Origin: Streptomyces sp. HUAS YS2
GTDB taxonomy: Bacteria > Actinomycetota > Actinomycetes > Streptomycetales > Streptomycetaceae
Length of the DNA: 64,000 nt
Reading direction: 5' to 3'
NCBI RefSeq assembly: GCF_033343995.1
Contig: NZ_CP137573.1
Location: 6,295,001 to 6,359,000, forward strand
Shown: piece by piece, positions 1 through 7,306 of the stretch
How the letters are laid out: each line of letters starts with the position of its first letter
Position numbering within the stretch: position 1 is the first letter of the stretch
The notes under the pieces: generated by a model
The model's database searches: none
Told to the model about the DNA's origin: nothing
What the model saw: the letters and a program-made list of their open reading frames with translations, nothing else
Translations under genes and position numbers: made by a program

Positions 1-42
1 CTCGGAGGGCGGTCGCCGCGGCTTCCGCGCCGAACGGCTCTC

Positions 43-60
43 TAGGCTGACTAGGCTGAC
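43..60 (+). promoter_or_regulatory. Tandem 9-bp repeat with two -10-like hexamers before aroH
   Basis: The 9-mer TAGGCTGAC occurs twice back to back. Each copy begins with TAGGCT, which resembles a streptomycete -10 hexamer, and the second lies about 35 bases before the proposed GTG start of the chorismate mutase. Promoter function is inferred; the -35 region is near the window edge. Confidence 0.4.
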
Positions 61-92
61 CGGAGCACTCGATGACCGAAGGAGCACACGAC

Positions 93-455
93 GTGGCGGT
101 ACGAGCCGTCCGGGGCGCGGTCCAGTTGGACCGCGACGACGCCGGACACATGGACGAGCAGGTCGGGGAGCTGCTCACCGCCGTCCTGGAGCGCAACGGA
201 CTGACCGCCGACGACCTGATCAGCATCTGGTTCACGGCCACGCCCGACCTGCACAGCGACTTCCCGGCCGCCGCCGCCCGCCGGCTCGGCATCGTCGACG
301 TGCCCCTCATCTGCGCCCAGGAACTCGACATCGCGGGCGCCATGCCCCGTGTCGTCCGCCTCCTCGCGCACATCGAGTCCGACCTGCCCAAGTCCCGGAT
401 CGCGCACGTCTACCTCGGCGCCGCGGCCGCCCTGCGCAAGGACATCGCCCAGTGA
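93..455 (+). CDS. aroH: Chorismate mutase, AroH class
   Basis: It should convert chorismate to prephenate, the first step of the tyrosine and phenylalanine branch. The protein is 120 residues, the usual length of the trimeric AroH fold. Visible family signatures are the N-terminal AVRAVRGAV, the CAQELDIAGAMPRVVR segment that supplies the Glu and Arg of the active site, and HVYLGAA near the C terminus. I chose GTG at 93 because GAAGGAG lies about 8 bases upstream; an in-frame ATG at 72 would add seven residues and has no comparable ribosome site. Its stop overlaps the start of tyrA, so the two genes are coupled and supply consecutive steps. Confidence 0.93.
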   Translation: MAVRAVRGAVQLDRDDAGHMDEQVGELLTAVLERNGLTADDLISIWFTATPDLHSDFPAAAARRLGIVDVPLICAQELDIAGAMPRVVRLLAHIESDLPKSRIAHVYLGAAAALRKDIAQ

Positions 456-1540
456 GAACCGCCGTCGTCATCGGAACCGGACTGATCGGCACCTCGGCCG
501 CCCTCGCCCTCTCCGGGCGGGGCGTCACCGTCCACCTCGTCGACCACGACCCCTCCCGGGCCCGGACCGCCGCCGCGCTCGGCGCCGGCACGGACGAGCC
601 GGCCGAGGGCCCGGTCGACCTCGCCATCGTCGCCGTCCCGCCGGCCCACGTGGCCGACACGCTCGCCGAGGCCATGCGCGCGGGCGTCGCGCGCGGCTAC
701 CTGGACGTGGCCAGCGTCAAGGGCGGCCCGAAGCGCGAGCTGGAGGCGCTGGGGCTCGATCTGACCGCGTACATCGGGACGCACCCGATGGCCGGCAAGG
801 AGCGCTCCGGCCCGCTGGCCGCCGGCGCCGACCTGTTCGAGGGCCGGCCCTGGGTGCTCACCCCGACCCGCGACACCGACACCGAGGTCCTCAACCTCGC
901 CCTGGAGCTGGTCGCGCTCTGCCACGCCGTGCCCGTCGTCATGGACGCCGACGCCCACGACCGCGCGGTCGCGCTGGTCTCGCACACCCCGCAGCTCGTG
1001 TCCTCCATGGTCGCGGCACGGCTGGAGCGCGCCGACGAGACGGCCATAAGGCTGTGCGGGCAGGGGATCCGGGACGTGACGCGGATCGCCGCGTCCGATC
1101 CGCGGATGTGGGTGGACATCCTGTCCGCCAACCCGGGACCGGTCGCGGACGTGCTCGCCGGCGTGGCCGCGGACCTGGAGGAGACGGTGACGGCGCTGCG
1201 CGCGCTGCAGTCGTCCGACGAGGACAAGCGGCGCGGCGGGGCGACCGGCGTCGAGGACGTCCTGCGCCGCGGCAACGCGGGCCGGGCCAGGGTCCCCGGC
1301 AAGCACGGTACGGCGCCGACGCAGTACGAGACCGTCGCGGTGCTGATCAGCGACCAGCCGGGCGAGCTGGCGCGCATCTTCGCCGACGCGGGACGCGCGG
1401 GCGTCAACATCGAGGACGTCCGCATCGAGCACGCGACGGGCCAGCAGGCGGGCCTGGTGCAGCTCATGGTGGAGCCGTCGGCGGCGGGCAGCCTCGGCGC
1501 GGCCCTCCGGGAGCGCGGCTGGTCGCTCCGTACGGCCTAG
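452..1540 (+). CDS. tyrA: Prephenate dehydrogenase
   Basis: It oxidises and decarboxylates prephenate to 4-hydroxyphenylpyruvate for tyrosine synthesis. The 362-residue protein opens with a Rossmann dinucleotide-binding motif (VIGTGLIGTSAAL, residues about 6-18). The catalytic half follows (GTHPMAGKERSG; SHTPQLVS). An ACT-like regulatory domain covers about residues 285-360 (VAVLISDQPGELARIF), suggesting feedback by an aromatic amino acid. The GTG start shares bases with the stop of the chorismate mutase gene (GTGA), which indicates translational coupling. Confidence 0.95.
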   Translation: MRTAVVIGTGLIGTSAALALSGRGVTVHLVDHDPSRARTAAALGAGTDEPAEGPVDLAIVAVPPAHVADTLAEAMRAGVARGYLDVASVKGGPKRELEALGLDLTAYIGTHPMAGKERSGPLAAGADLFEGRPWVLTPTRDTDTEVLNLALELVALCHAVPVVMDADAHDRAVALVSHTPQLVSSMVAARLERADETAIRLCGQGIRDVTRIAASDPRMWVDILSANPGPVADVLAGVAADLEETVTALRALQSSDEDKRRGGATGVEDVLRRGNAGRARVPGKHGTAPTQYETVAVLISDQPGELARIFADAGRAGVNIEDVRIEHATGQQAGLVQLMVEPSAAGSLGAALRERGWSLRTA

Positions 1541-1653
1541 GAAGGGGCCGCCGTGACGGTGCGGCCGAACGGGTGGACGCGAGTCGGTAACCTTGTGGTG
1601 GTCCCTCGCGTCCGCCGGGGCCGTCTGCAGCCACCAGGAAGGTGCCCCACACC

Positions 1654-2328
1654 GTGGAATCCGTGATCGTCGCCATCGACGGGCCCTCCGGCACGGGCAA
1701 GTCGAGCACCTCGAAGGCGGTCGCCGCCAAGCTCGGGCTGCGCTACCTGGACACCGGCGCCCAGTACCGGGCGATCACCTGGTGGATGATCACCAATGGT
1801 GTGGACGTCGAGGACGCGCAGGCCGTCGCCGTCGCCGCCGCCAAGCCGGTGATCGTCTCCGGCACCGACCCGGCCGCCCCGTCGATCAGCGTGGACGGGC
1901 TCGACGCCGCCGGCCCGATCCGTACCCAGGAGGTCACCTCCAAGGTCAGCGCCGTCAGCGCCGTCCCCGAGGTGCGCACCCTCATCACCGACCTGCAGCG
2001 CTCCATCGCCGCCCAGGCGGACGGCGGCATCGTCGTCGAGGGCCGGGACATCGGCACCACCGTGCTGCCCGACGCGGACCTCAAGGTCTTCCTCACCGCG
2101 TCCCCCGAGGCCCGCGCCGCCCGCCGATCCGGCGAGCTCAAGGGCGCCGACGTGCACGCCACCAAGGAAGCCCTGATCAAGCGGGACGCGGCCGACTCCA
2201 GCCGCAAGACCTCGCCGCTCGCCAAGGCCGACGACGCCGTCGAGGTCGACACCACCGAGCTCACGCTCGACCAGGTCATCGAGTGTGTCGTCACCCTCGT
2301 CGAGGAGAAGAGGGCGGCCGTCAAGTGA
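1654..2328 (+). CDS. cmk: Cytidylate kinase
   Basis: It phosphorylates CMP and dCMP for nucleotide supply. The P-loop IDGPSGTGKSSTSKAVA is at the N terminus, followed by LDTGAQYRA and the EGRDIGTTVLPDADLKVFLTA substrate region typical of bacterial Cmk. I place the start at GTG 1654 (224 residues), because AGGAAGG at 1636-1642 is correctly spaced for it; GTG at 1642 would sit directly on that site. A short gap with a possible TAACCT -10 separates it from tyrA. Its TGA overlaps the GTG of the next gene. Confidence 0.95.
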   Translation: MESVIVAIDGPSGTGKSSTSKAVAAKLGLRYLDTGAQYRAITWWMITNGVDVEDAQAVAVAAAKPVIVSGTDPAAPSISVDGLDAAGPIRTQEVTSKVSAVSAVPEVRTLITDLQRSIAAQADGGIVVEGRDIGTTVLPDADLKVFLTASPEARAARRSGELKGADVHATKEALIKRDAADSSRKTSPLAKADDAVEVDTTELTLDQVIECVVTLVEEKRAAVK

Positions 2329-2969
2329 CCCAGCCGTCCGACAGAGGCGCCGCTGTCGGCCGCCGTATCGGCATCGGGCTGATGTACGGCTTCTGGAAGC
2401 CGCGCGTCCTCGGCGCCTGGCGGGTGCCGGCGTCCGGTCCCGTGATCCTCGCGGTCAACCACGCGCACAACATCGACGGCCCCATGCTCATGGGCACCGC
2501 CCCGCGCCCCGTGCACTTCCTCATCAAGAAGGAGGCGTTCGTCGGCCCGCTGGGCAGCTTCCTCGAGGGCATCGGGCAGCTCAAGGTGGACCGCGCGAGC
2601 GTCGACCGCACCGCGATAGCGAACGCCCTCGGCGTCCTGGAGCAGGGCGGCGTCCTCGGGATCTTCCCGGAGGGCACCCGCGGCGAGGGAGACTTCGCCT
2701 CGCTGCGTGCCGGCCTCGCGTACTTCGCCGTCCGCAGCGGTGCCCCGATCGTCCCGGTCGCTGTCCTGGGAAGCACCGAGACGCCCGGACGGTTGATCAA
2801 GGCACTGCCGCGGCTCCGCAGCCGCGTCGACGTCGTCTTCGGCGACGCCTTCCAGGCGGGCGACGGCAGCGGCCGACGCACCCGCAAGGCGCTGGACGAC
2901 GCCACCGTACGTATTCAGGAGCAGCTCACCGCGCACCTGAAAAACGCCAGGCGTCTCACCGGACGCTGA
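2325..2969 (+). CDS. 1-acyl-sn-glycerol-3-phosphate acyltransferase (PlsC-like)
   Basis: This 214-residue protein belongs to the PlsC family, which acylates lysophosphatidate in phospholipid synthesis at the membrane. The catalytic H-X4-D motif appears as NHAHNID (residues about 44-50), and the FPEGTRGEG phosphate-binding motif follows about 70 residues later. The GTG start overlaps the stop of cmk by four bases, so the two are cotranslated. This cmk-plsC-der order is, from memory, conserved in streptomycetes. Substrate specificity cannot be read from the sequence. Confidence 0.88.
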   Translation: MTQPSDRGAAVGRRIGIGLMYGFWKPRVLGAWRVPASGPVILAVNHAHNIDGPMLMGTAPRPVHFLIKKEAFVGPLGSFLEGIGQLKVDRASVDRTAIANALGVLEQGGVLGIFPEGTRGEGDFASLRAGLAYFAVRSGAPIVPVAVLGSTETPGRLIKALPRLRSRVDVVFGDAFQAGDGSGRRTRKALDDATVRIQEQLTAHLKNARRLTGR

Positions 2970-3039
2970 GCGAGACTCTGAGTAGTGGGCCCCGCAGCCC
3001 GGGGACCCACCGACCACGAATGATCAAGGAACGGACTTC

Positions 3040-4488
3040 ATGAACGACCAGCACGACCACGGGGCACTTGGCGACGCCGAGTACGCGGAGTTCATGGAGC
3101 TCGCCGCGGGAGAGGGCTTCGACGTCGAGGACGTCGAGGGCGCGATCGAGGAGGCCGGGCACGGCCCGCTCCCCGTCCTCGCCGTCGTCGGCCGTCCGAA
3201 TGTCGGCAAGTCGACCCTGGTGAACCGGATCATCGGCCGCCGCGAGGCCGTCGTCGAGGACAAGCCGGGCGTCACCCGCGACCGCGTCACCTACGAGGCC
3301 GAATGGGCCGGCCGCCGCTTCAAGGTCGTCGACACCGGCGGCTGGGAGCAGGACGTCCTCGGCATCGACGCCTCCGTCGCCGCCCAGGCCGAGTACGCCA
3401 TCGAGGCCGCCGACGCCTGTGTCTTCGTCGTGGACGCCACCGTGGGCGCCACCGACACCGACGAGGCCGTCGTCAAGCTGCTGCGCCGGGCCGGCAAGCC
3501 CGTAGTGCTCTGCGCCAACAAGGTCGACGGCCCCTCCGGCGAGGCCGACGCCACCGCGCTGTGGTCGCTCGGCCTCGGCGAGCCGTACCCGGTCTCCTCG
3601 CTGCACGGCCGCGGCACCGGCGACATGCTCGACGCCGTCCTGGAGGCCCTGCCCGAGGCCCCCGCGCAGACCTTCGGCAACGCGATCGGCGGCCCGCGCC
3701 GGATCGCCCTGATCGGCCGTCCGAACGTCGGCAAGTCCTCGCTCCTGAACAAGGTCGCGGGCGAGGACCGCGTGGTCGTCAACGAGCTGGCCGGCACGAC
3801 CCGCGACCCGGTCGACGAGCTGATCGAGCTCGGCGGCATCACCTGGAAGTTCGTGGACACCGCGGGCATCCGCAAGAAGGTCCACCTCCAGGAGGGCGCG
3901 GACTACTACGCCTCCCTGCGCACCGCCGCCGCGGTCGAGAAGGCCGAGGTGGCCGTCGTCCTCATCGACACCACCGACAACATCTCGGTCCAGGACCAGC
4001 GGATCATCACGATGGCCGTCGAGTCCGGCCGCGCGCTCGTCATCGCCTACAACAAGTGGGACGAGCTGGACGAGGAGCGCCGCTACTACCTCGAGCGCGA
4101 GATCGAGACCGAGATGCAGCAGGTCGCCTGGGCGCCCCGGGTCAACGTCTCCGCGAAGACCGGCCGCCACATGGACAAGCTCGTCCCGGCGATCGAGACC
4201 GCGCTCGCGGGCTGGGAGACCCGTGTCCCCACCGGCCGCCTGAACGCCTTCCTCGGCGAGCTGGTCGCCGCCCACCCGCACCCGATCCGCGGCGGCAAGC
4301 AGCCCCGCATCCTGTTCGGCACGCAGGCGGGCACCAAGCCGCCGCGGTTCGTGCTCTTCGCCTCCGGCTTCCTCGAGGCGGGCTACCGCCGCTTCGTCGA
4401 GCGCCGGCTGCGCGAGGAGTTCGGCTTCGAGGGCACCCCGATCCACATCTCGGTGCGGGTGCGCGAGAAGCGCGGCCGCAAGAAGTGA
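3040..4488 (+). CDS. der: Ribosome assembly GTPase Der (EngA)
   Basis: Der is a tandem GTPase that acts in 50S subunit maturation. The 482-residue protein has two G domains, each with an intact G1 (GRPNVGKST near residue 51; GRPNVGKSS near 227). The matching G3 motifs are DTGGW and DTAGI, and G4 motifs are NKVD and NKWD. The C-terminal KH-like domain ends in a basic EKRGRKK tail. About 45 acidic residues precede the first domain, a common actinobacterial extension. ATG 3040 is the only sensible start. It is the last gene of the run that begins with aroH. Confidence 0.97.
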   Translation: MNDQHDHGALGDAEYAEFMELAAGEGFDVEDVEGAIEEAGHGPLPVLAVVGRPNVGKSTLVNRIIGRREAVVEDKPGVTRDRVTYEAEWAGRRFKVVDTGGWEQDVLGIDASVAAQAEYAIEAADACVFVVDATVGATDTDEAVVKLLRRAGKPVVLCANKVDGPSGEADATALWSLGLGEPYPVSSLHGRGTGDMLDAVLEALPEAPAQTFGNAIGGPRRIALIGRPNVGKSSLLNKVAGEDRVVVNELAGTTRDPVDELIELGGITWKFVDTAGIRKKVHLQEGADYYASLRTAAAVEKAEVAVVLIDTTDNISVQDQRIITMAVESGRALVIAYNKWDELDEERRYYLEREIETEMQQVAWAPRVNVSAKTGRHMDKLVPAIETALAGWETRVPTGRLNAFLGELVAAHPHPIRGGKQPRILFGTQAGTKPPRFVLFASGFLEAGYRRFVERRLREEFGFEGTPIHISVRVREKRGRKK

Positions 4489-4542
4489 TGTGCCCCGGAG
4501 GCATGTGCCCGCGAGGCACGTGCCCGTGAGGGACGTGACGTG

Positions 4543-4583
4543 ACGGCGAAGGGCCGGGGCTCGAAGCCCCGGCCCTTCGCCGT
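4543..4583 (+). terminator. Strong intrinsic-type hairpin after der
   Basis: Two 18-base arms (4543-4560 and 4566-4583) are perfect complements around a 5-base TCGAA loop. There is no U run, as is normal for Streptomyces. It lies between der and a convergent gene, so it probably serves both directions. Confidence 0.85.
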
Positions 4584-4595
4584 GTCACCCTCCGG

Positions 4596-5003
4596 TCAGA
4601 GCCCCCGCCGGGGGCTCGGTGGCAGTGCCGCCTGCCACGCCCGGGGATACGCGAATCCGCCCGTGCCGCCGTACCCGCTCGAACCGAAGGACCGGAAGTG
4701 CAGGTCCTCCTCGCCGCTCCGGTCGCCCGGCAGGGACCTGAAGGCCCTGCGGTACTCCGAGTACAGCGCGTCGTAGATCGGCGTCTGCGACTGCTCCGCC
4801 GCCCCCTCCTGCGCCGGGCGCATGGCGGGGATCGGGCTCTGGTACGGCTGGGGGGAGGGATCGTATGCGTGCACGTATGTGCCAACGACCCCGCCGTCCG
4901 CCGGATGCGGGCGGCTTTCCGAAAGGGGAGCGCGCCGGGGGCGCGGAACGGACGGCACCCCCGGAACGTACGCCGGTCCTATGTCGGGGCGCACGTCTCC
5001 CAT
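4596..5003 (-). CDS. Conserved hypothetical protein, Tyr/Pro-rich
   Basis: I do not recognise a domain in this 135-residue protein. The N-terminal half is rich in Pro and Arg. The middle (TPIYDALYSEYRRAFRSLPGDR) looks like a short amphipathic helix, and the tail is Gly/Tyr-rich. The ATG at 5001-5003 overlaps the stop of the upstream gene by one base (TGATG), so translation is coupled to it. Reality is supported by this junction and by high G/C at third positions. No signal peptide or membrane segment is visible. Confidence 0.65.
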   Translation of the reverse strand: MGDVRPDIGPAYVPGVPSVPRPRRAPLSESRPHPADGGVVGTYVHAYDPSPQPYQSPIPAMRPAQEGAAEQSQTPIYDALYSEYRRAFRSLPGDRSGEEDLHFRSFGSSGYGGTGGFAYPRAWQAALPPSPRRGL

Positions 5004-5785
5004 CAGGTCCCGGCCAGCGGCATCGCGGCGGCGACCAGGCGGCCGTTGGCCGCGGCCTTCTCCAGCGCGTCGCGCAGCAGGTCCTCGCGCGGCTGCTGGC
5101 CGATGGAGCCGACCGGGGCGGCGAACACCAGGACCGTGTGCGACTTGTTGGCGGCGGCCCGCCAGCCCTCGGTCACCTGCAGCGGCTGGTGGGCCTGCCA
5201 CCACGCCACCTGGCCGGTGCCGCCGGTGCCCGGCTGGAGCACCGAGTGCAGCTGGCCCATGGCCACCAGGACCGACCAGCCCGGCAGCACGGCCGGCTTC
5301 TGGTTGACGTCCGCGACGGGCTGGAAGCCCTGCTCCGCGAGGAGCGGCAGGAACTCGTCGCTCGTGCCGCCCGAACCCGGACGGGCGACCGGCGCGGTCG
5401 GCTCCACGACCAGCGCCGGGTGCAGCTCGCCCTCGATCAGGACGAGACCGCTGGTCACCCCGAGGACGGCCTGCTCCGGGTGGGCGGCGGTCAGCGCGTC
5501 CGCCGCGTCCGTGGCGGTGATGGAACGGACCGCGCCCTGCAGCTGGTCCTCGGCGACCTGCACGACCTGGGAGGGGATGCAGGTGGCGTGGGCGAACGCG
5601 AGCACCGCGGTCTCGTCGCCGATGAACAGCACGGTGCTCGTGCGTTCCTGGTCGGAGTCGCCCGGCGTCCGGCAGGAGGTGCAGTCGTAGCTGCCCGGGG
5701 CGTTCTCGCCGGCGAGCAGCCGGTCGGCTTCTTCGTCGCCGATCTCGGCGCGTACGTCCTCGCTGACGTCGAGCATGCGCGGCAC
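5003..5785 (-). CDS. Conserved hypothetical protein with CxxC pair
   Basis: This 260-residue protein has no family I can name. It looks cytoplasmic. A CTSCRTPGD segment near residues 35-43 could bind metal or form a disulfide. The rest is a regular alpha/beta pattern without an obvious catalytic motif. It is coupled to the downstream 135-residue gene through a one-base overlap, so the two proteins probably act together. From memory, streptomycetes keep this pair beside der. Confidence 0.7.
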   Translation of the reverse strand: MPRMLDVSEDVRAEIGDEEADRLLAGENAPGSYDCTSCRTPGDSDQERTSTVLFIGDETAVLAFAHATCIPSQVVQVAEDQLQGAVRSITATDAADALTAAHPEQAVLGVTSGLVLIEGELHPALVVEPTAPVARPGSGGTSDEFLPLLAEQGFQPVADVNQKPAVLPGWSVLVAMGQLHSVLQPGTGGTGQVAWWQAHQPLQVTEGWRAAANKSHTVLVFAAPVGSIGQQPREDLLRDALEKAAANGRLVAAAMPLAGT

Positions 5786-5916
5786 GGGGGGCTCCCTGGA
5801 CTCGGTACGTGCGACGCCGGGCGGATCCCGGTCGTCTCATGCCGAGTTCAACGGGCGATGCGTGGCCGGAGTCACGCGGCAAATGCCACGCGTTGCGGTT
5901 CGCGGGGACGTGGTGG

Positions 5917-5959
5917 CGGAGCCGTCACGGATCCGCTGACGGAGCCGTCACGGATCCGC
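5917..5959. repeat. Two 20-bp direct repeats in the divergent promoter region
   Basis: CGGAGCCGTCACGGATCCGC occurs at 5917-5936 and again at 5940-5959, a 23-base period. It sits between the divergent genes starting at 5785 (minus) and 6070 (plus). It may be a regulator site for either gene. The rest of the 284-base gap shows no other clear structure. Confidence 0.7.
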
Positions 5960-6069
5960 CGTCGGAGCTGCCGCCGGATCTGACGGGCCATCGGCCGACC
6001 GGGTGGGGTCGGCGCGCGGTCCGCGCGGCGGCGCGGTCGTGCCGGGGGAGCGGTCCTTAGCGTGACCCG

Positions 6070-6651
6070 ATGTCGAAGATCCGATTTTGGGCGGGCGGCG
6101 GACGCCGCGCCGTCGTGTTCGCGGCCGGCGCCCTGATCACCGGGGTGTGCGCCGCCCCGGCCGCCGCCGCCCCGGCCCCCGCCGCTCCCGCCGGTGCCGC
6201 GTCCGCCGCGTCCTCGGCGGCTTCCTGTCGCACCGACCAGTGGCCGTGGGGCTGCGTCGCCGAGTGCGAGAGCGGCGGCGACTGGCACATCAACACCGGC
6301 AACGGCTACTACGGCGGGCTGCAGTTCTGGCAGCCGACCTGGGAGGACCACGGCGGGCTCAGATACGCCCGGCGGGCCGACCTCGCCACCCGGGCGCAGC
6401 AGATCAAGGTCGCCGAGGAGGTGCTGCGCACCCAGGGCTGGAAGGCGTGGCCGGTCTGCTCCAAGCGGTACGGGCTCAGCGGGCGGGTGCACACCGTCCA
6501 GCCCGGCGACACGCTCAGCTCGATCGCCCGGCGGTTCGCGATCAAGGGCGGCTGGAAGGCGCTCTACGAGGCCAACCGGAAGGAGATCGGGGCCGATCCG
6601 AACCGCCTGAGGACCGGGACGATGCTCCTCATCTCGATTCCCGCGAAGTAG
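6070..6651 (+). CDS. Secreted Rpf-like transglycosylase with LysM domain
   Basis: This 193-residue exported protein should cleave peptidoglycan during growth, germination or resuscitation. A basic N terminus and hydrophobic stretch (residues about 12-34) form a signal peptide. The Rpf-type lysozyme-like domain spans about 53-130, with catalytic Glu67 in VAECESGGDWHINTGNGYYG. A LysM wall-binding module follows at about 141-191 (HTVQPGDTLSSIARRF). TAGCGT at 6058-6063 is seven bases before the ATG, so the mRNA may be leaderless. Its 3' end overlaps livF on the other strand by 23 bases. Confidence 0.93.
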   Translation: MSKIRFWAGGGRRAVVFAAGALITGVCAAPAAAAPAPAAPAGAASAASSAASCRTDQWPWGCVAECESGGDWHINTGNGYYGGLQFWQPTWEDHGGLRYARRADLATRAQQIKVAEEVLRTQGWKAWPVCSKRYGLSGRVHTVQPGDTLSSIARRFAIKGGWKALYEANRKEIGADPNRLRTGTMLLISIPAK

Positions 6652-7306
6652 TCGGTTCCTGGGGCTCCCCGCTGAACGCGAGGGAGCCCCGCCGAAGTTC
6701 GTGGACGAGCGTGCCGGGCGGCAGGCCGGCCGGCGGCGGCAGGCGCTGCTCGGCGAGGACGACGGCGGCGCCGCGGTCCGTCACGAGGGCGGCGAGGAGC
6801 TCGTACGTACGGGCCGCGACGGGCGGGGACATGCCGAGCGTCGGCTCGTCGACGAGGACGACGCGGGCGGCGGGGGTGAGCAGCGCCCGGGAGACGGCGA
6901 GCATGCGCCGCTCGCCGCCGGACAGGGTGCCGGCGCGGCGGGGGAGCAGCGGGGCGAGGGCGGGGTACGCGGCGAGGGCCTCGTCCGGGTCGCCCGGGGA
7001 CAGAGCGAGGTTCTCGGCGACGGTGAGGGTCGCGTACACGGCCTGGCGGTCCGGTACGAGGCAGAGGCCGCGGCGGGCCCGCCGGTGGGCCGGCAGCCGG
7101 GTCACGTCCGCGCCCCGCCACACCACCCGGCCGCCGGACAGCGGGACGGTGCCGGCGAGGGCCCGCAGGGCGGTGGTGCGGCCGGCGCCGTTGCGGCCGA
7201 GGAGAACGGTGACGGTGGCGGCGGGGACGGGCAGGTCCAGGCCGTGCAGGGCCTCCAGGGGGCCGTAGCGGACGCGGGCGGCGACCAGGGCGATCTCGAC
7301 GCTCAT
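6629..7306 (-). CDS. livF: LivF-type ABC ATPase with Walker A Lys to Arg change
   Basis: This 225-residue protein is the second ATPase of a branched-chain amino acid (HAAT) importer. The ABC signature LSGGERRML and Walker B VVLVDEPTLG are standard. Walker A, however, reads GRNGAGRTT: the invariant lysine is arginine (codon CGC on the coding strand), which in most ABC ATPases stops hydrolysis. The start ATG overlaps the stop of the LivH-LivM-LivG gene (ATGA), so the two are cotranslated. The partner ATPase domain keeps its lysine, which implies one working and one weak ATP site. Confidence 0.9.
   Translation of the reverse strand: MSVEIALVAARVRYGPLEALHGLDLPVPAATVTVLLGRNGAGRTTALRALAGTVPLSGGRVVWRGADVTRLPAHRRARRGLCLVPDRQAVYATLTVAENLALSPGDPDEALAAYPALAPLLPRRAGTLSGGERRMLAVSRALLTPAARVVLVDEPTLGMSPPVAARTYELLAALVTDRGAAVVLAEQRLPPPAGLPPGTLVHELRRGSLAFSGEPQEPTTSRESR

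Noticed and set aside
5786..6069. Cyclic di-AMP (ydaO-type) riboswitch before the Rpf-like gene
   Set aside because: Some streptomycete rpf genes have one, but I see only direct repeats and a promoter that may leave no leader RNA.
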